Source: an uncultured Dorea sp. (GTDB taxonomy: Bacteria; Bacillota; Clostridia; Lachnospirales; Lachnospiraceae). From it: 44,598 nucleotides of DNA. Made by a program: the position numbers and the translations under genes. Below are positions 1-7,424 of this stretch, piece by piece. The stretch spans positions 1-44,598 of the forward strand of contig CAJULU010000023.1 of NCBI GenBank assembly GCA_910587575.1, in the 5' to 3' direction. The stretch's first letter is position 1, and each line of letters starts with the position of its first letter. Below the pieces are notes generated by a model. The model was not told where the DNA came from. It did no database searches and saw only the letters and a list, made by a program, of their open reading frames with translations.

Positions 1-117
1 ATCAGCTTTTTCAAAGCGCAGAGTGATGATTCCGGTATTCCATACCAAACGCTTATCAATCTGTATCTTTCTGACTGCGCAAAACAGAAAAAGCAGCTAC
101 AACTATCCTGGAAGTAA
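1..117 (+). CDS. BrnA/CopG-like antitoxin, C-terminal fragment
   Basis: The first 38 codons of the window form an open frame that enters from the left and stops at TAA 115-117. The encoded tail reads ISFFKAQSDDSGIPYQTLIN and continues to a QLSWK end. This matches my memory of the C-terminal ribbon-helix-helix part of BrnA/CopG-family antitoxins ('GIPYQTLIN' is characteristic). Such proteins bind DNA as dimers and repress their own toxin-antitoxin operon. The toxin (BrnT) would lie to the left, outside the window, so the pairing cannot be tested here. A strong terminator follows seven bases after the stop. The fragment is short, so the family call rests on one motif. Confidence 0.6.
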   Translation: MSFFKAQSDDSGIPYQTLINLYLSDCAKQKKQLQLSWK

Positions 118-123
118 AAAAAA

Positions 124-164
124 CATCCGCTATTGATTTTAAAACCAATAGCGGATGGTTTTTT
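124..164. terminator. Bidirectional terminator between antitoxin gene and ssrA
   Basis: A perfect 12-bp stem (CATCCGCTATTG at 124-135, CAATAGCGGATG at 146-157) has a 10-nt loop and is followed by six T on the plus strand. On the minus strand it is followed by an A/T-rich tract giving a T run. It can therefore end both the plus-strand antitoxin transcript and the minus-strand tmRNA transcript, which finishes at 169. Confidence 0.85.
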
Positions 165-168
165 CCAA

Positions 169-516
169 TGGACCTGGCGGGAGTTGAACCCGCGTCCGAA
201 AGCCCATCCACCAGAGCATCTCCCATCACAGTCATTAATCTGACATTCCCTCTGCCGGCCGCCTAATGACAGGCTTCCGGTTTCAGTAGCTTCATAAATT
301 CTTCCATTCCCTCAAAGCTTTGGAAACGAAGTGCTCCGCCTGTTTGAAGCCGGTAACCCAGGCAGCGGATGACCCGGGGCCGACTGCCGCTTAATTAAGC
401 AGCGTACGCTAATTCTCTATTGTCTGCGTTTATATTTAATTGGAACTTTTAACGTAGTGTCCCACTACGGATGGCTTCTCCAACTTCCAGACCTCCGTCG
501 AAACCAGTACAAGCCC
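169..516 (-). ncRNA. ssrA: Transfer-messenger RNA (tmRNA)
   Basis: tmRNA rescues stalled ribosomes and tags the unfinished protein for degradation. On the minus strand the 5' end GGGCTTG (516-510) pairs, with two G-U pairs, with the 3' acceptor strand CAGGTCC. The T-arm GCGGG-TTCAACT-CCCGC precedes it. The discriminator A is at 169 and CCA is not encoded. The conserved 5' segment TGGTTTCGACGG is present. The tag reading frame at 395-427 encodes ADNRELAYAA followed by TAA, giving a tag of about AADNRELAYAA with the charged alanine. The end AYAA resembles tags of other Clostridia. SmpB and RNase R, its partners, are encoded 2.4-5 kb away on the same strand. Confidence 0.95.
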
Positions 517-597
517 TGATGTTCATTGCTGTAACCCTGGCTGCAGACCGTTGAATTCTGATATCACTTATCGGCTTCGTCCGATAAGATATATTCC

Positions 598-627
598 ATT
601 ATATGAACAAATATTCTATTTTGTCAA
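598..627 (-). promoter_or_regulatory. ssrA sigma-A promoter
   Basis: On the minus strand a perfect TTGACA (627-622) and a perfect TATAAT (603-598) are separated by 18 bp. Transcription would start near 591, about 75 nt before the mature tmRNA 5' end. The precursor leader contains an 8-bp hairpin (CTTATCGG/CCGATAAG, about 567-588), a plausible processing signal. Confidence 0.85.
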
Positions 628-675
628 GTTATTTCTTTGATTTTTCTCTAACTCTCAAAGACCAGCAATGAACAG

Positions 676-972
676 TCATTGTTCACAGCCGGCTTTTACC
701 GTGACTACTATCGTGTCACCAGGCTGCTTTCCAATCTTACTTCTGATATCCTTGCGAATCCCAATAATGTAGCAGACAGATCCATCAGAATTTTTTACCC
801 CCATATTCACGATACTTCCCATATAAGGCTCTCCGTCAAAGGTTATCTGTGCCTTGACTCTTCCTCTGCCAAATTCCTTTCTGATATCATATGGAAACCG
901 TACATATGCCCCGCCCTTATCGGGAACAGCTTCAATCACTGCATTAAATTCATAAATTTTGCCAAAATTCAT
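676..972 (-). CDS. DUF1905 family protein
   Basis: A small soluble protein of 98 residues when started at the second Met (972). There AGGA lies 10 nt upstream, whereas the first Met at 981 overlaps that ribosome binding site. Features such as EFNAVIEAV, GAYVRFPYDI, GRGRVKAQITFDG and an end of GDTIVVTV fit the DUF1905 fold, a small beta-barrel found alone or fused to YdeI-type domains. Its biochemical role is unknown. It stands alone between the ssrA promoter and the divergent hsp20 gene, with no partner. The family call is from recognition of these motifs; no function is claimed. Confidence 0.75.
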   Translation of the reverse strand: MNFGKIYEFNAVIEAVPDKGGAYVRFPYDIRKEFGRGRVKAQITFDGEPYMGSIVNMGVKNSDGSVCYIIGIRKDIRSKIGKQPGDTIVVTVKAGCEQ

Positions 973-1070
973 ATGATTCATTTCCTTTCATGTTTTATGA
1001 TATCATAAATTACTAATATTATCACCTGGAAATACTGTCTTATCTCCTTTAAAATATTTTTTTCAAAAAA

Positions 1071-1115
1071 TTAGCACTCAACTATTGACAGTGCTAATAA
1101 ATCGTGTTATATAAT
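1071..1115 (+). promoter_or_regulatory. CIRCE operator overlapping the hsp20 promoter
   Basis: TTAGCACTC (1071-1079), nine bases, then CAGTGCTAA (1089-1097). This is the HrcA-binding CIRCE element with a single mismatch in the right half (C for G). The -35 TTGACA (1085-1090) lies inside it, and the -10 TATATA/TATAAT is at 1108-1115 (17-19 bp spacing). HrcA binding would block RNA polymerase directly, so the gene downstream should be heat-inducible. Confidence 0.9.
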
Positions 1116-1199
1116 ATATATAGCAAATAAAACAATAAATAATTTTCATACCTTATGGGATATACTAAACCATAAGACAATTTCAAGGAGGAATGATTT

Positions 1200-1625
1200 A
1201 TGTTATTAGCAAACAGAGGTTTCAACAATTTATTCGATGATATGTTCAGCGATCCGTTCTTCAGCCGTACCTACGACCACACATCCGCACAGATCATGAA
1301 GACAGATATCCATGAAAAGGATGGAAATTACCTGGTAGAGATGGAGCTTCCGGGATATGCGAAAGAAGACATCAAGGCTGACTTGAAAGATGGATACCTG
1401 ACCATTTCCGCTCATAAGAATATGACAAAAGAAGAGAAAGATGCCAAAGGGAACTGTGTACACAAAGAGCGGTATACCGGCACCTGCAACAGAAGCTTCT
1501 ACGTTGGAGACGCTCTGACACAGGACGATATCAAAGCCGCATTTAAGGATGGCGTTCTTCATCTGGCATTCCCGAAGGAAGTGCAGAAACAGGAAGAACA
1601 GCCCAAGCTGATTACAATTGAATAG
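1200..1625 (+). CDS. Small heat shock protein, Hsp20/alpha-crystallin family
   Basis: A cytoplasmic ATP-independent chaperone of 141 residues that holds unfolding proteins. A short N-terminal arm (NRGFNNLFDDMF) precedes an alpha-crystallin domain at about residues 35-135. It carries the family signatures VEMELPGYAKEDIKADLKDG and the closing GVLHLAFPK, and ends with the basic/acidic C-terminal tail. A strong AAGGAGG lies at 1185-1191. Control is by the CIRCE element over the promoter. The leader also holds a 7-bp hairpin (1152-1158 with 1170-1176) just upstream of the ribosome binding site. A REP-like repeat and a terminator hairpin follow the stop. The gene is monocistronic. Confidence 0.95.
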   Translation: MLLANRGFNNLFDDMFSDPFFSRTYDHTSAQIMKTDIHEKDGNYLVEMELPGYAKEDIKADLKDGYLTISAHKNMTKEEKDAKGNCVHKERYTGTCNRSFYVGDALTQDDIKAAFKDGVLHLAFPKEVQKQEEQPKLITIE

Positions 1626-1632
1626 GGCTGAA

Positions 1633-1692
1633 CCTTAATGGACGGAGTCCGCCCACCCGCAGGGTATGTATTACGGTGTGCCCTCTGGGTAT
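1633..1692 (-). repeat. REP-like palindromic repeat, copy A
   Basis: A ~60-bp element made of small hairpins (GGAC-GGA-GTCC and CCC-GCA-GGG) followed by TATTACGGTGTGCCCTCTGG. In reverse complement it matches the tandem copies at 38590-38712 along nearly its full length. It lies between the hsp20 stop and the terminator. No reading frame is associated with it. Confidence 0.8.
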
Positions 1693-1713
1693 GGAATATA
1701 GAAATATGAAAAG

Positions 1714-1769
1714 AAAGGACCGGCAGGAAATGACTGTATGTATACCTCCATTTCCGCCAGTCCTTTTTC
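1714..1769. terminator. Bidirectional terminator between convergent genes
   Basis: The long stem AAAGGACCGGC-A-GGAAATG (1714-1732) pairs with CATTTCCGCCAGTCCTTT (1749-1767) with one bulge. It has a T run on both strands. It separates hsp20 (plus) from the zinc-ribbon gene (minus). The right arm is nearly identical to that of the terminator at 8274-8314. Confidence 0.85.
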
Positions 1770-1772
1770 TGA

Positions 1773-2495
1773 CTATTTGAAGAACTTTATCTTCCCGATC
1801 AGTGGAAGTTCCTTCCTCTCCCCCCGGCAGGCAGCCACAATTCCCATAACCATCAGGATAAAGAATACAAGCCCCAGAATGTCAAAAATCCAGGAAAATA
1901 TTCCGCCGCCGAAATGGATGACTGAATGCAGTCCCCACACCCAGTCGCCTTCCACCAGGTCAACCAATGAGGAAAGCAGAAAAAGCGTCAGTCCCTGGTT
2001 CGTATGATGCTTCACATACTGAGACTGTCTGTTTCCCGCCAGAAGCGGTATTAATACCAGAATGCCTAAATAAGACAATACTCCCATCGCTTTGTTCTGA
2101 CGCACTTCCATCTCATCAAAATAATCCGCCGCCCCATAACGCCGGGTCTCATAACCAGATTGTCCGTAACCATTCTGCTGATACCCCGGCTGACCGAAGC
2201 CATCATGCCAGTACTCTGACTGTCCATAACTGCCCTGCTGATTCTCCGGCTGTCCATAACTGCCCTGCTGATTCTCCGGCTGTCCGTAACCGCCCTGCCG
2301 GTAACTTCCTTGTCCGGCTCCAGGCTGGCCATATGTATATTCCTGGCCGCTATCCTGTCTATAGCCAGTATCACCGCCTCTGGTCTGGCCGCTTCCAGAG
2401 TAGCCACCCGACAAATCTGGTATCGGCGCACCGCACTGCGGGCATATGGCAATCCCGTCATCTACCTTTGCACCACATTTTACACAATAAGACAT
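1773..2495 (-). CDS. Zinc-ribbon membrane protein with Gly/Tyr/Gln-rich linker
   Basis: 240 residues from the Met at 2495, chosen because GGAAGGGG lies about 9 nt upstream; the longer frame has no ribosome binding site. The N-terminus is a zinc ribbon (CVKCGAKVDDG...CPQCG, residues 4-23). A low-complexity linker of about 100 residues follows, with repeated YGQPENQQGS-type units. The C-terminal half has about three hydrophobic segments (VLSYLGILVLIPLLAG, a second near LTLFLLSSLVDLV, and IFDILGLVFFILMVMGIVAA), resembling small DUF4870-like membrane domains. The function is unknown. The linker contains an exact 30-bp tandem duplication at 2221-2280, so its length may vary between strains. Confidence 0.7.
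   Translation of the reverse strand: MSYCVKCGAKVDDGIAICPQCGAPIPDLSGGYSGSGQTRGGDTGYRQDSGQEYTYGQPGAGQGSYRQGGYGQPENQQGSYGQPENQQGSYGQSEYWHDGFGQPGYQQNGYGQSGYETRRYGAADYFDEMEVRQNKAMGVLSYLGILVLIPLLAGNRQSQYVKHHTNQGLTLFLLSSLVDLVEGDWVWGLHSVIHFGGGIFSWIFDILGLVFFILMVMGIVAACRGERKELPLIGKIKFFK
2221..2280 (-). repeat. Exact 30-bp tandem duplication inside the zinc-ribbon gene
   Basis: Two identical 30-bp units encode the linker peptide YGQPENQQGS twice, followed by a diverged third unit. In-frame duplications like this arise by replication slippage and leave the reading frame intact. Confidence 0.9.
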
Positions 2496-2615
2496 CTGTT
2501 CTGCCCCTTCCTCTATTTGAATAACTCTATTATATTCCCTGTACTTTTTGCTGCGCAATCCCTTTTTCCTTTATTTTTAAAAAAATTCATTTCCTGCCGC
2601 TGTCGGGCCGCCTCT

Positions 2616-2851
2616 CTAAGAAGCAGTTCCTTCGTCCTCCAGTCCCAGAATCTCTGCCAGCACCTCAACAATAATCTCATTGGTACAGGATTTTACATAC
2701 CCCAGCATATGCAGAGAAATCTCATCCTGCTTCTGCGCTTCCGAAAGCGTATGATCCCTCCTGGTCTCCTCGATCAGCCGGATTAACTGAGGCGTCAGCT
2801 CCTCATAAGTCTCGATCGTTGTCTCAGATCTTCTTTCCTGATCGGAACCAT
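2616..2851 (-). pseudogene. Small gene with apparent -1 frameshift at its start
   Basis: A strong GGAGG is 7 nt before ATG 2851, but that frame ends after 18 codons. One base over, a frame with protein-like composition runs to TAG at 2616-2618: GSDQERRSETTIETYEELTP, then QLIRLIEETRRDHTLSEAQK and an acidic helical tail ending EILGLEDEGTAS. That frame has no start codon of its own. A single missing G in the second codon (ATG-GTT read as ATG-GGT) would restore a 78-residue protein. I do not recognise the family. It lies directly downstream of smpB and may share its transcript. A sequencing error is as likely as a real mutation. Confidence 0.5.
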
Positions 2852-2909
2852 CTCTTTTCCCTCCTTAAGTCCTGTTCACTATTCCAGCCGGTTTACTGCC
2901 GTGATCCTG

Positions 2910-3377
2910 CTATCCAAGATTCCTTACCTTGAAATCTCTCTGGGCCTCTCTCTGCTGATCCTTCCTGGCAATGTCCTGCCGTTTGTCATAGAGCTTTTTG
3001 CCCTTTGCCAGTCCCACCTCAACTTTTACCAGGCTGCCTTTGAAATAAACCTTAAGGGGTACAATCGCCACTCCCTTTTCCTTCGTCTTTCCAAGCAGCC
3101 TGCCAATCTCCGGCTTATGGAGCAGAAGTTTTCGAACCCGCAGCGGATCCTTGTTGAAAATATTCCCCTTTTCATATGGACTGATATGCATGCCATAGAT
3201 ATAGACTTCTCCATTCTCCACCCGGATAAAGGACTCTTTAATACTGCACTTACCCATCCGGAGAGATTTTACCTCCGTTCCATGAAGCGCAATTCCGGCC
3301 TCATAGGTATCCAGTATAAAATAATCATGATATGCCTTTTTATTGTTGGCAATCATCTTTCCGTTTGTCTTTGCCAT
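2910..3377 (-). CDS. smpB: SsrA-binding protein SmpB
   Basis: SmpB binds the tRNA-like domain of tmRNA and places it in the empty A site of stalled ribosomes. 155 residues from ATG 3377. A GTG six bases upstream is too close to the AGGGGG ribosome binding site. Family signatures: NKKAYHDYFILDTYEAGIAL, GTEVKSLR, IKESFIRVENGEVYIYGMHI, SPYEKG, and the basic tail YDKRQDIARKDQQREAQRDF. The length is typical. It follows rnr by 39 bp and is probably co-transcribed with secG and rnr, as in other Firmicutes. Its RNA partner ssrA is at 169-516 on the same strand. Confidence 0.97.
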   Translation of the reverse strand: MAKTNGKMIANNKKAYHDYFILDTYEAGIALHGTEVKSLRMGKCSIKESFIRVENGEVYIYGMHISPYEKGNIFNKDPLRVRKLLLHKPEIGRLLGKTKEKGVAIVPLKVYFKGSLVKVEVGLAKGKKLYDKRQDIARKDQQREAQRDFKVRNLG

Positions 3378-3416
3378 ATGCACGACCCCCTTCTTTCCTG
3401 CCCCCGAAGCAGACTG

Positions 3417-5561
3417 TTACTCCGTTATGGTATCCGCAATCTCAAAATCAACCGTCCGGAGCATCCGGCTGACCTCAAGCACCCGGACCCGTACTTTCTG
3501 GCCCAGCTTATACACCTTCCCGGTATGCGCACCCGTCATCTCATACCGGTCTTCCCGGTAATCATAATGGTCATCCGCCATGTTCGCCACATGTACCATG
3601 CCCTCCACCGTGTCCGGAAGCTCCACGTACATTCCCCACTTATTCATGCCGGAAATCACTCCTTCAAACTCTTCGCCGATATACTGCTCCATATACTCGG
3701 CTTTCTTAAGCCGTACCGTCTCACGCTCCGCCTCCTGGGCTCTTCGCTCCATTTCGCTGGAATGCTTCGTCACCTCCGGAAGAATACTCTGATAGTGGGC
3801 AATCTTCTCCTCATTCATACGCCCCCTGAGGTTATCCTTAATAATCCTATGAATCTGAAGATCCGGATATCTGCGGATCGGTGAAGTAAAATGAGTATAA
3901 TAATTTGCCGCCAGGCCGAAATGCCCCAGATTTTCCGGCATATACCGGGCCTGCTTCATGGAGCGCAGTGCAAGACGGCAGATCAGCGACTCTTCCGGCG
4001 TATTTTCCACTCTGGCAAGAAGCTTCTGGATCTCTTTGGGCCGGATCTCATTGACCCCGATATGCATGGAGTATCCAAAATTATTGATAAACGTGGCAAG
4101 CGCCCGGATCTTGTCTTCCGCCGGCGGCTCATGGGTCCGGTAAACGAATGGAAGTTCCTGCCAGTAATACTCTTCCGCCACGGTCTCATTGGCCAGAAGC
4201 ATGAAATCCTCTATGATTTTCGTTGCTGTATTGCGGTCATAGGGTCTGAGCTCCAGCGGCTTTCCCTCCTCGTCCAGTATCATCTTCGTCTCCGGAAAAT
4301 CAAAATCAATGGAACCCCTCCTCTGCCTGCGGCCCCGCAATATCTGCGACAGCCTTTCCATCCGCTCAAACATCGGCACCAGTTCCTGATAACGGCTTCT
4401 CTCTGCAGGATCCTTGTCTTCCAGAATCTTACTTACGGCCGTATAGGTCATGCGCTCTTTCACATGGATCACCGTCTCCGCAATCTCATGGGCAATGACC
4501 ATCCCTCTCGGATCCACCGTCATCAGACAGCTGAGAGCCAGACGGTCTTCCCCTGCATTCAGAGAACAGATTCCGTTGGACAGCCTGTGCGGAAGCATGG
4601 GAATCACACGGTCTGCCAGATAAACGCTGGTCCCCCGGTTCCTTGCCTCCCGGTCAATGGCGCTGTTCTCCTGGACATAATTCGTCACGTCTGCGATATG
4701 GACTCCCAGGAGATAATTTTCCCCGTCCATGGTGAGGGAAACGGCATCGTCCAGATCCTTCGCATCCTCTCCGTCAATGGTCACCATCTGCCAGTCCCGC
4801 AGGTCTTTACGCCCCGCCATGTCGGCAGGACTTACTTCTCTGGCCACACGGTCTGCCTGGTTCAGAATCTTCCCGGAAAATTCCACAGGCAGCTCATATC
4901 CCTTAACAATGGACAGGATATCTGTCCCGGGATCATTAATATGCCCGATGATTTCCGTGATCCGTCCTTCCGGCTTACGCCCTGCCTCTCCGTAGGACGT
5001 CAGTTCAGCCACTACCTTGTGGCCGCTGACAGCGCCCTTCGATCTCTCGGCAGGTACAAAGACATCATAAGGGAATCTCTGGTTATCCGGAAGGACGAAG
5101 CCGTAATTCTGCTGATCTTTCTTCTGGAACAGACCCACCACTTTCGTCATTCCCCTGGCAGTCACCCTCACAATCCTTCCTTCCCGGCTGCGCCTGCCTC
5201 CCTGGTTCTCCTTTTTAATCACGAACTCCACCTGATCCCCGTCAAATGCGCCGTTTACATCCTCCTCACTGATATAGACGTCCGGGCTTCCATCCCCTGT
5301 CACTACAAAGCCAAAGCCTCTGAAACCTGCCCGGAACGTACCGGACAGATGCTTTGCCCCGCCTTTACAGTATTTTCCCCTCTTAGATAAACAGATTCTG
5401 CCATCTGCTTCCAGAGATTCCAGCACCTCTCTCAGTTCAGTCTTCTGTTCCTTCGGAACCTGCAGGAGCATGGCAAGTTCCTTAAACTTCATCGGTACAT
5501 AGAGATCGTCACAGATCAGATCGTACACTATCTTTTTTCTCTTTTCAAATGACTTGTCCAT
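3417..5561 (-). CDS. rnr: Ribonuclease R
   Basis: A processive 3'-5' exoribonuclease that degrades structured RNA and, with tmRNA/SmpB, the mRNA of stalled ribosomes. 714 residues. An N-terminal helix-turn-helix-like region (1-65) is followed by two cold-shock domains (about 70-210), with RGFGFV near 81-86. The RNB catalytic domain spans about 245-580 and includes the acidic cluster IDGEDAKDLDDAV (D263, D269, D271, D272). A C-terminal S1 domain spans about 630-710 (FEGVISGMNKWGMYVELPDT). The lysine-rich tail seen in some homologues is absent. ATG 5561 has GGGAGG upstream. A 9-bp hairpin separates it from secG, which is 80 bp upstream in the same direction. Confidence 0.97.
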   Translation of the reverse strand: MDKSFEKRKKIVYDLICDDLYVPMKFKELAMLLQVPKEQKTELREVLESLEADGRICLSKRGKYCKGGAKHLSGTFRAGFRGFGFVVTGDGSPDVYISEEDVNGAFDGDQVEFVIKKENQGGRRSREGRIVRVTARGMTKVVGLFQKKDQQNYGFVLPDNQRFPYDVFVPAERSKGAVSGHKVVAELTSYGEAGRKPEGRITEIIGHINDPGTDILSIVKGYELPVEFSGKILNQADRVAREVSPADMAGRKDLRDWQMVTIDGEDAKDLDDAVSLTMDGENYLLGVHIADVTNYVQENSAIDREARNRGTSVYLADRVIPMLPHRLSNGICSLNAGEDRLALSCLMTVDPRGMVIAHEIAETVIHVKERMTYTAVSKILEDKDPAERSRYQELVPMFERMERLSQILRGRRQRRGSIDFDFPETKMILDEEGKPLELRPYDRNTATKIIEDFMLLANETVAEEYYWQELPFVYRTHEPPAEDKIRALATFINNFGYSMHIGVNEIRPKEIQKLLARVENTPEESLICRLALRSMKQARYMPENLGHFGLAANYYTHFTSPIRRYPDLQIHRIIKDNLRGRMNEEKIAHYQSILPEVTKHSSEMERRAQEAERETVRLKKAEYMEQYIGEEFEGVISGMNKWGMYVELPDTVEGMVHVANMADDHYDYREDRYEMTGAHTGKVYKLGQKVRVRVLEVSRMLRTVDFEIADTITE

Positions 5562-5593
5562 TTTCTGCAGTTCCTCCCTCTGATATAGAAATA

Positions 5594-5615
5594 GACACTC
5601 CTTTACAGGAGTGTC
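5594..5615 (-). other. Intercistronic hairpin between secG and rnr
   Basis: A perfect 9-bp stem (GACACTCCT/AGGAGTGTC) with a TTAC loop, read on the minus strand. It is followed by TATTTCTATAT rather than a continuous U run. It is either a weak attenuating terminator or a processing/stability element that sets the secG to rnr ratio. Confidence 0.6.
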
Positions 5616-5641
5616 CCACTGTTCTCATAAAAATATGCCGC

Positions 5642-5884
5642 TTATGCAAATACTTTTAAATTCAACACTGCTGCCAGTACAATAAACAGGATCGCAAGGA
5701 ACTTCGTGGACTTCACCAGCGCCCCTTCCATGGAACGTCCTTTGTTCTGCCCCCAGTAAGTATCCGCCATGCCGCTGATCGTTCCGAGGCCTGCAGACTT
5801 CCCCTCCTGCATCAGAACAATCGCTGTCAGTGCAATACAGTCTATTGCGAATATGATCATTAATACTATCTTCAGAATCTCCAC
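5642..5884 (-). CDS. secG: Protein translocase subunit SecG
   Basis: A small membrane subunit of the SecYEG channel. 80 residues with two transmembrane helices: residues 4-24 (LKIVLMIIFAIDCIALTAIV) and about 62-79 (FLAILFIVLAAVLNLKVFA). They are joined by the family loop LMQEGKSAGLGTISGMADTY. The length is typical. A promoter with TTGCTA-17-TAGAAT lies just upstream. The order secG-rnr-smpB is the conserved Firmicutes arrangement. Confidence 0.95.
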   Translation of the reverse strand: MEILKIVLMIIFAIDCIALTAIVLMQEGKSAGLGTISGMADTYWGQNKGRSMEGALVKSTKFLAILFIVLAAVLNLKVFA

Positions 5885-5915
5885 CTTCTACACCTCCTAC
5901 GGCTAAACCTTCTTT

Positions 5916-5944
5916 ATTCTACCATAAGATGTCCGAAATAGCAA
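5916..5944 (-). promoter_or_regulatory. Promoter for secG-rnr-smpB
   Basis: On the minus strand TTGCTA (5944-5939) and TAGAAT (5921-5916) are separated by 17 bp. They sit between the eno stop (5952) and the secG start (5884). No terminator is visible between eno and this promoter, so read-through from eno is possible. Confidence 0.6.
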
Positions 5945-5951
5945 GTTCTGA

Positions 5952-7250
5952 TTAACAGAATGGATTCCGGTACTCCGCCACATCCCCCAGACGTTCCTCA
6001 ATCCGGAGCAGCTGGTTATATTTCTCCACCCGCTCAGAACGGCAGGGTGCACCTGTCTTGATCTGCCCGGAGTTAAATGCCACCGCAATATCCGCAATCA
6101 TGGAATCTGCCGTCTCGCCGGAACGATGGGAAACGATCGTCCGGTACCCGGCATTTTTCGCCGTCTCAATTGCGTTAAACGCTTCGGTCAGCGTCCCGAT
6201 CTGGTTGACTTTTACAAGGATGGCATTCGCAGCCTCCCTCTCGATCCCCTTCTTCAGCCTCTTTTCGTTGGTAACAAACAGGTCATCCCCTACAAGCTGT
6301 ACACCGGCGCCCAGACGGGTGGTCAGAAGTTCCCAGCCGTCCCAGTCTTCCTCATCCAGCGGATCCTCAATAGACGCAATGGGGAATTCCTCCGTCAGTT
6401 CCTCGTAATATTCAATCAGTTCCTCTGCCGAGCGCACCACCTGGTGTCCATGCATTCTGCTCTCGCCTTCAAACAGATATTTCTTCGTATTTTTATCATA
6501 TAATTCTGTAGCCGCCACGTCCAGGGCCAGAACAATGTCCTCCTTCGGTCTGTACCCCGCTTCCTGAATGGCCTCCATAATAAACCGGATGGCCTCCCTG
6601 GCATCCGGGAGATCCGGCGCAAAACCTCCCTCATCTCCCACTCCGGTGCTGTACCCATGCTTTTTCAAAAGCTTCTTAAGCGCATGGCAGATCTCCGCAC
6701 ACATCCTGAGCCCTTCCTTGAAACAGCAAGCGCCCACCGGCATGATCATGAATTCCTGGATATCAATGGTGTTATCCGCATGCTTTCCTCCGTTCATGAT
6801 ATTCATCATGGGAACCGGAAGGCGCTTTGCATTCGTTCCCCCGAGATACGAGTACAGAGGAATCCGAAGGGCCGCCGCCGCCGCCCGGGCCGCTGCCATG
6901 GATACGCCCAGTATGGCATTAGCCCCCAGATCCGACTTGTTCTCCGTCCCGTCCAGCTGCAGCATGATCCGGTCAATCATAGGCTGGTCGAATACATTTA
7001 CCCCTATGACCGCAGGAGCGATCCTTGCGTTTACATGATCCACCGCCAGTTCCACTCCCAGTCCGCCGTAACGTTCTTCTTTGTCCCTGAGTTCCAGGGC
7101 CTCGTACTGTCCGGTAGATGCCCCCGACGGAACGCCGGCTCTTCCCAGATACTTATCTCCTGCAAGCACTTCTACTTCTATGGTCGGATTCCCGCGGGAA
7201 TCTAGGATTTCTCTTGCGTATACATCCGTAATTGGTAAATACTTATGCAT
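5952..7250 (-). CDS. eno: Enolase
   Basis: Converts 2-phosphoglycerate to phosphoenolpyruvate in glycolysis; cytoplasmic and Mg-dependent. 432 residues from ATG 7250, which has AAAGGAGG about 8 nt upstream; the upstream 38-codon extension of the frame is not protein-like. Family motifs: YAREILDSRGNPTIEVEV, VPSGASTGQYEALELRD, MPVPMMNIMNGGKHADN-type loop, metal-binding ALDVAATE, IEDPLDEEDW and GDDLFVTN, and the signature VKVNQIGTLTEAF followed by SHRSGETADSMIADIAVA. Full length with no defects. It is divergent from the YitT gene. Confidence 0.97.
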   Translation of the reverse strand: MHKYLPITDVYAREILDSRGNPTIEVEVLAGDKYLGRAGVPSGASTGQYEALELRDKEERYGGLGVELAVDHVNARIAPAVIGVNVFDQPMIDRIMLQLDGTENKSDLGANAILGVSMAAARAAAAALRIPLYSYLGGTNAKRLPVPMMNIMNGGKHADNTIDIQEFMIMPVGACCFKEGLRMCAEICHALKKLLKKHGYSTGVGDEGGFAPDLPDAREAIRFIMEAIQEAGYRPKEDIVLALDVAATELYDKNTKKYLFEGESRMHGHQVVRSAEELIEYYEELTEEFPIASIEDPLDEEDWDGWELLTTRLGAGVQLVGDDLFVTNEKRLKKGIEREAANAILVKVNQIGTLTEAFNAIETAKNAGYRTIVSHRSGETADSMIADIAVAFNSGQIKTGAPCRSERVEKYNQLLRIEERLGDVAEYRNPFC

Positions 7251-7320
7251 CTCATTTCCTCCTTTTATAGAAGGTATTATGCACTGATTTCGGGATTCTA
7301 ATGCAGATTGAATAATTCCG

Positions 7321-7349
7321 TTGACTTTTCTGCGGGTCAGCGTTACAAT
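7321..7349 (+). promoter_or_regulatory. Promoter for the YitT-family gene
   Basis: TTGACT (7321-7326), 17 bp, TACAAT (7344-7349) on the plus strand, placing the start about 70 nt before the ATG at 7425. It lies in the divergent eno/yitT intergenic region. Confidence 0.75.
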
Positions 7350-7424
7350 CGGGTGTGGTATCAAAACAATATGCAGACCGCAGGAAGGCTCTGCAAATCG
7401 TTTACAAAAGTTGAGGAATTTATT

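Noticed and set aside
2221..2300. CRISPR-like spaced repeats
   Set aside because: The repeats are contiguous and in frame within the zinc-ribbon gene, with no spacers and no cas genes nearby.
3891..5390. 499-codon open frame on the plus strand
   Set aside because: It lies wholly antisense to rnr, has no ribosome binding site and its His/Arg/Pro-rich product is typical of a shadow of a coding gene.
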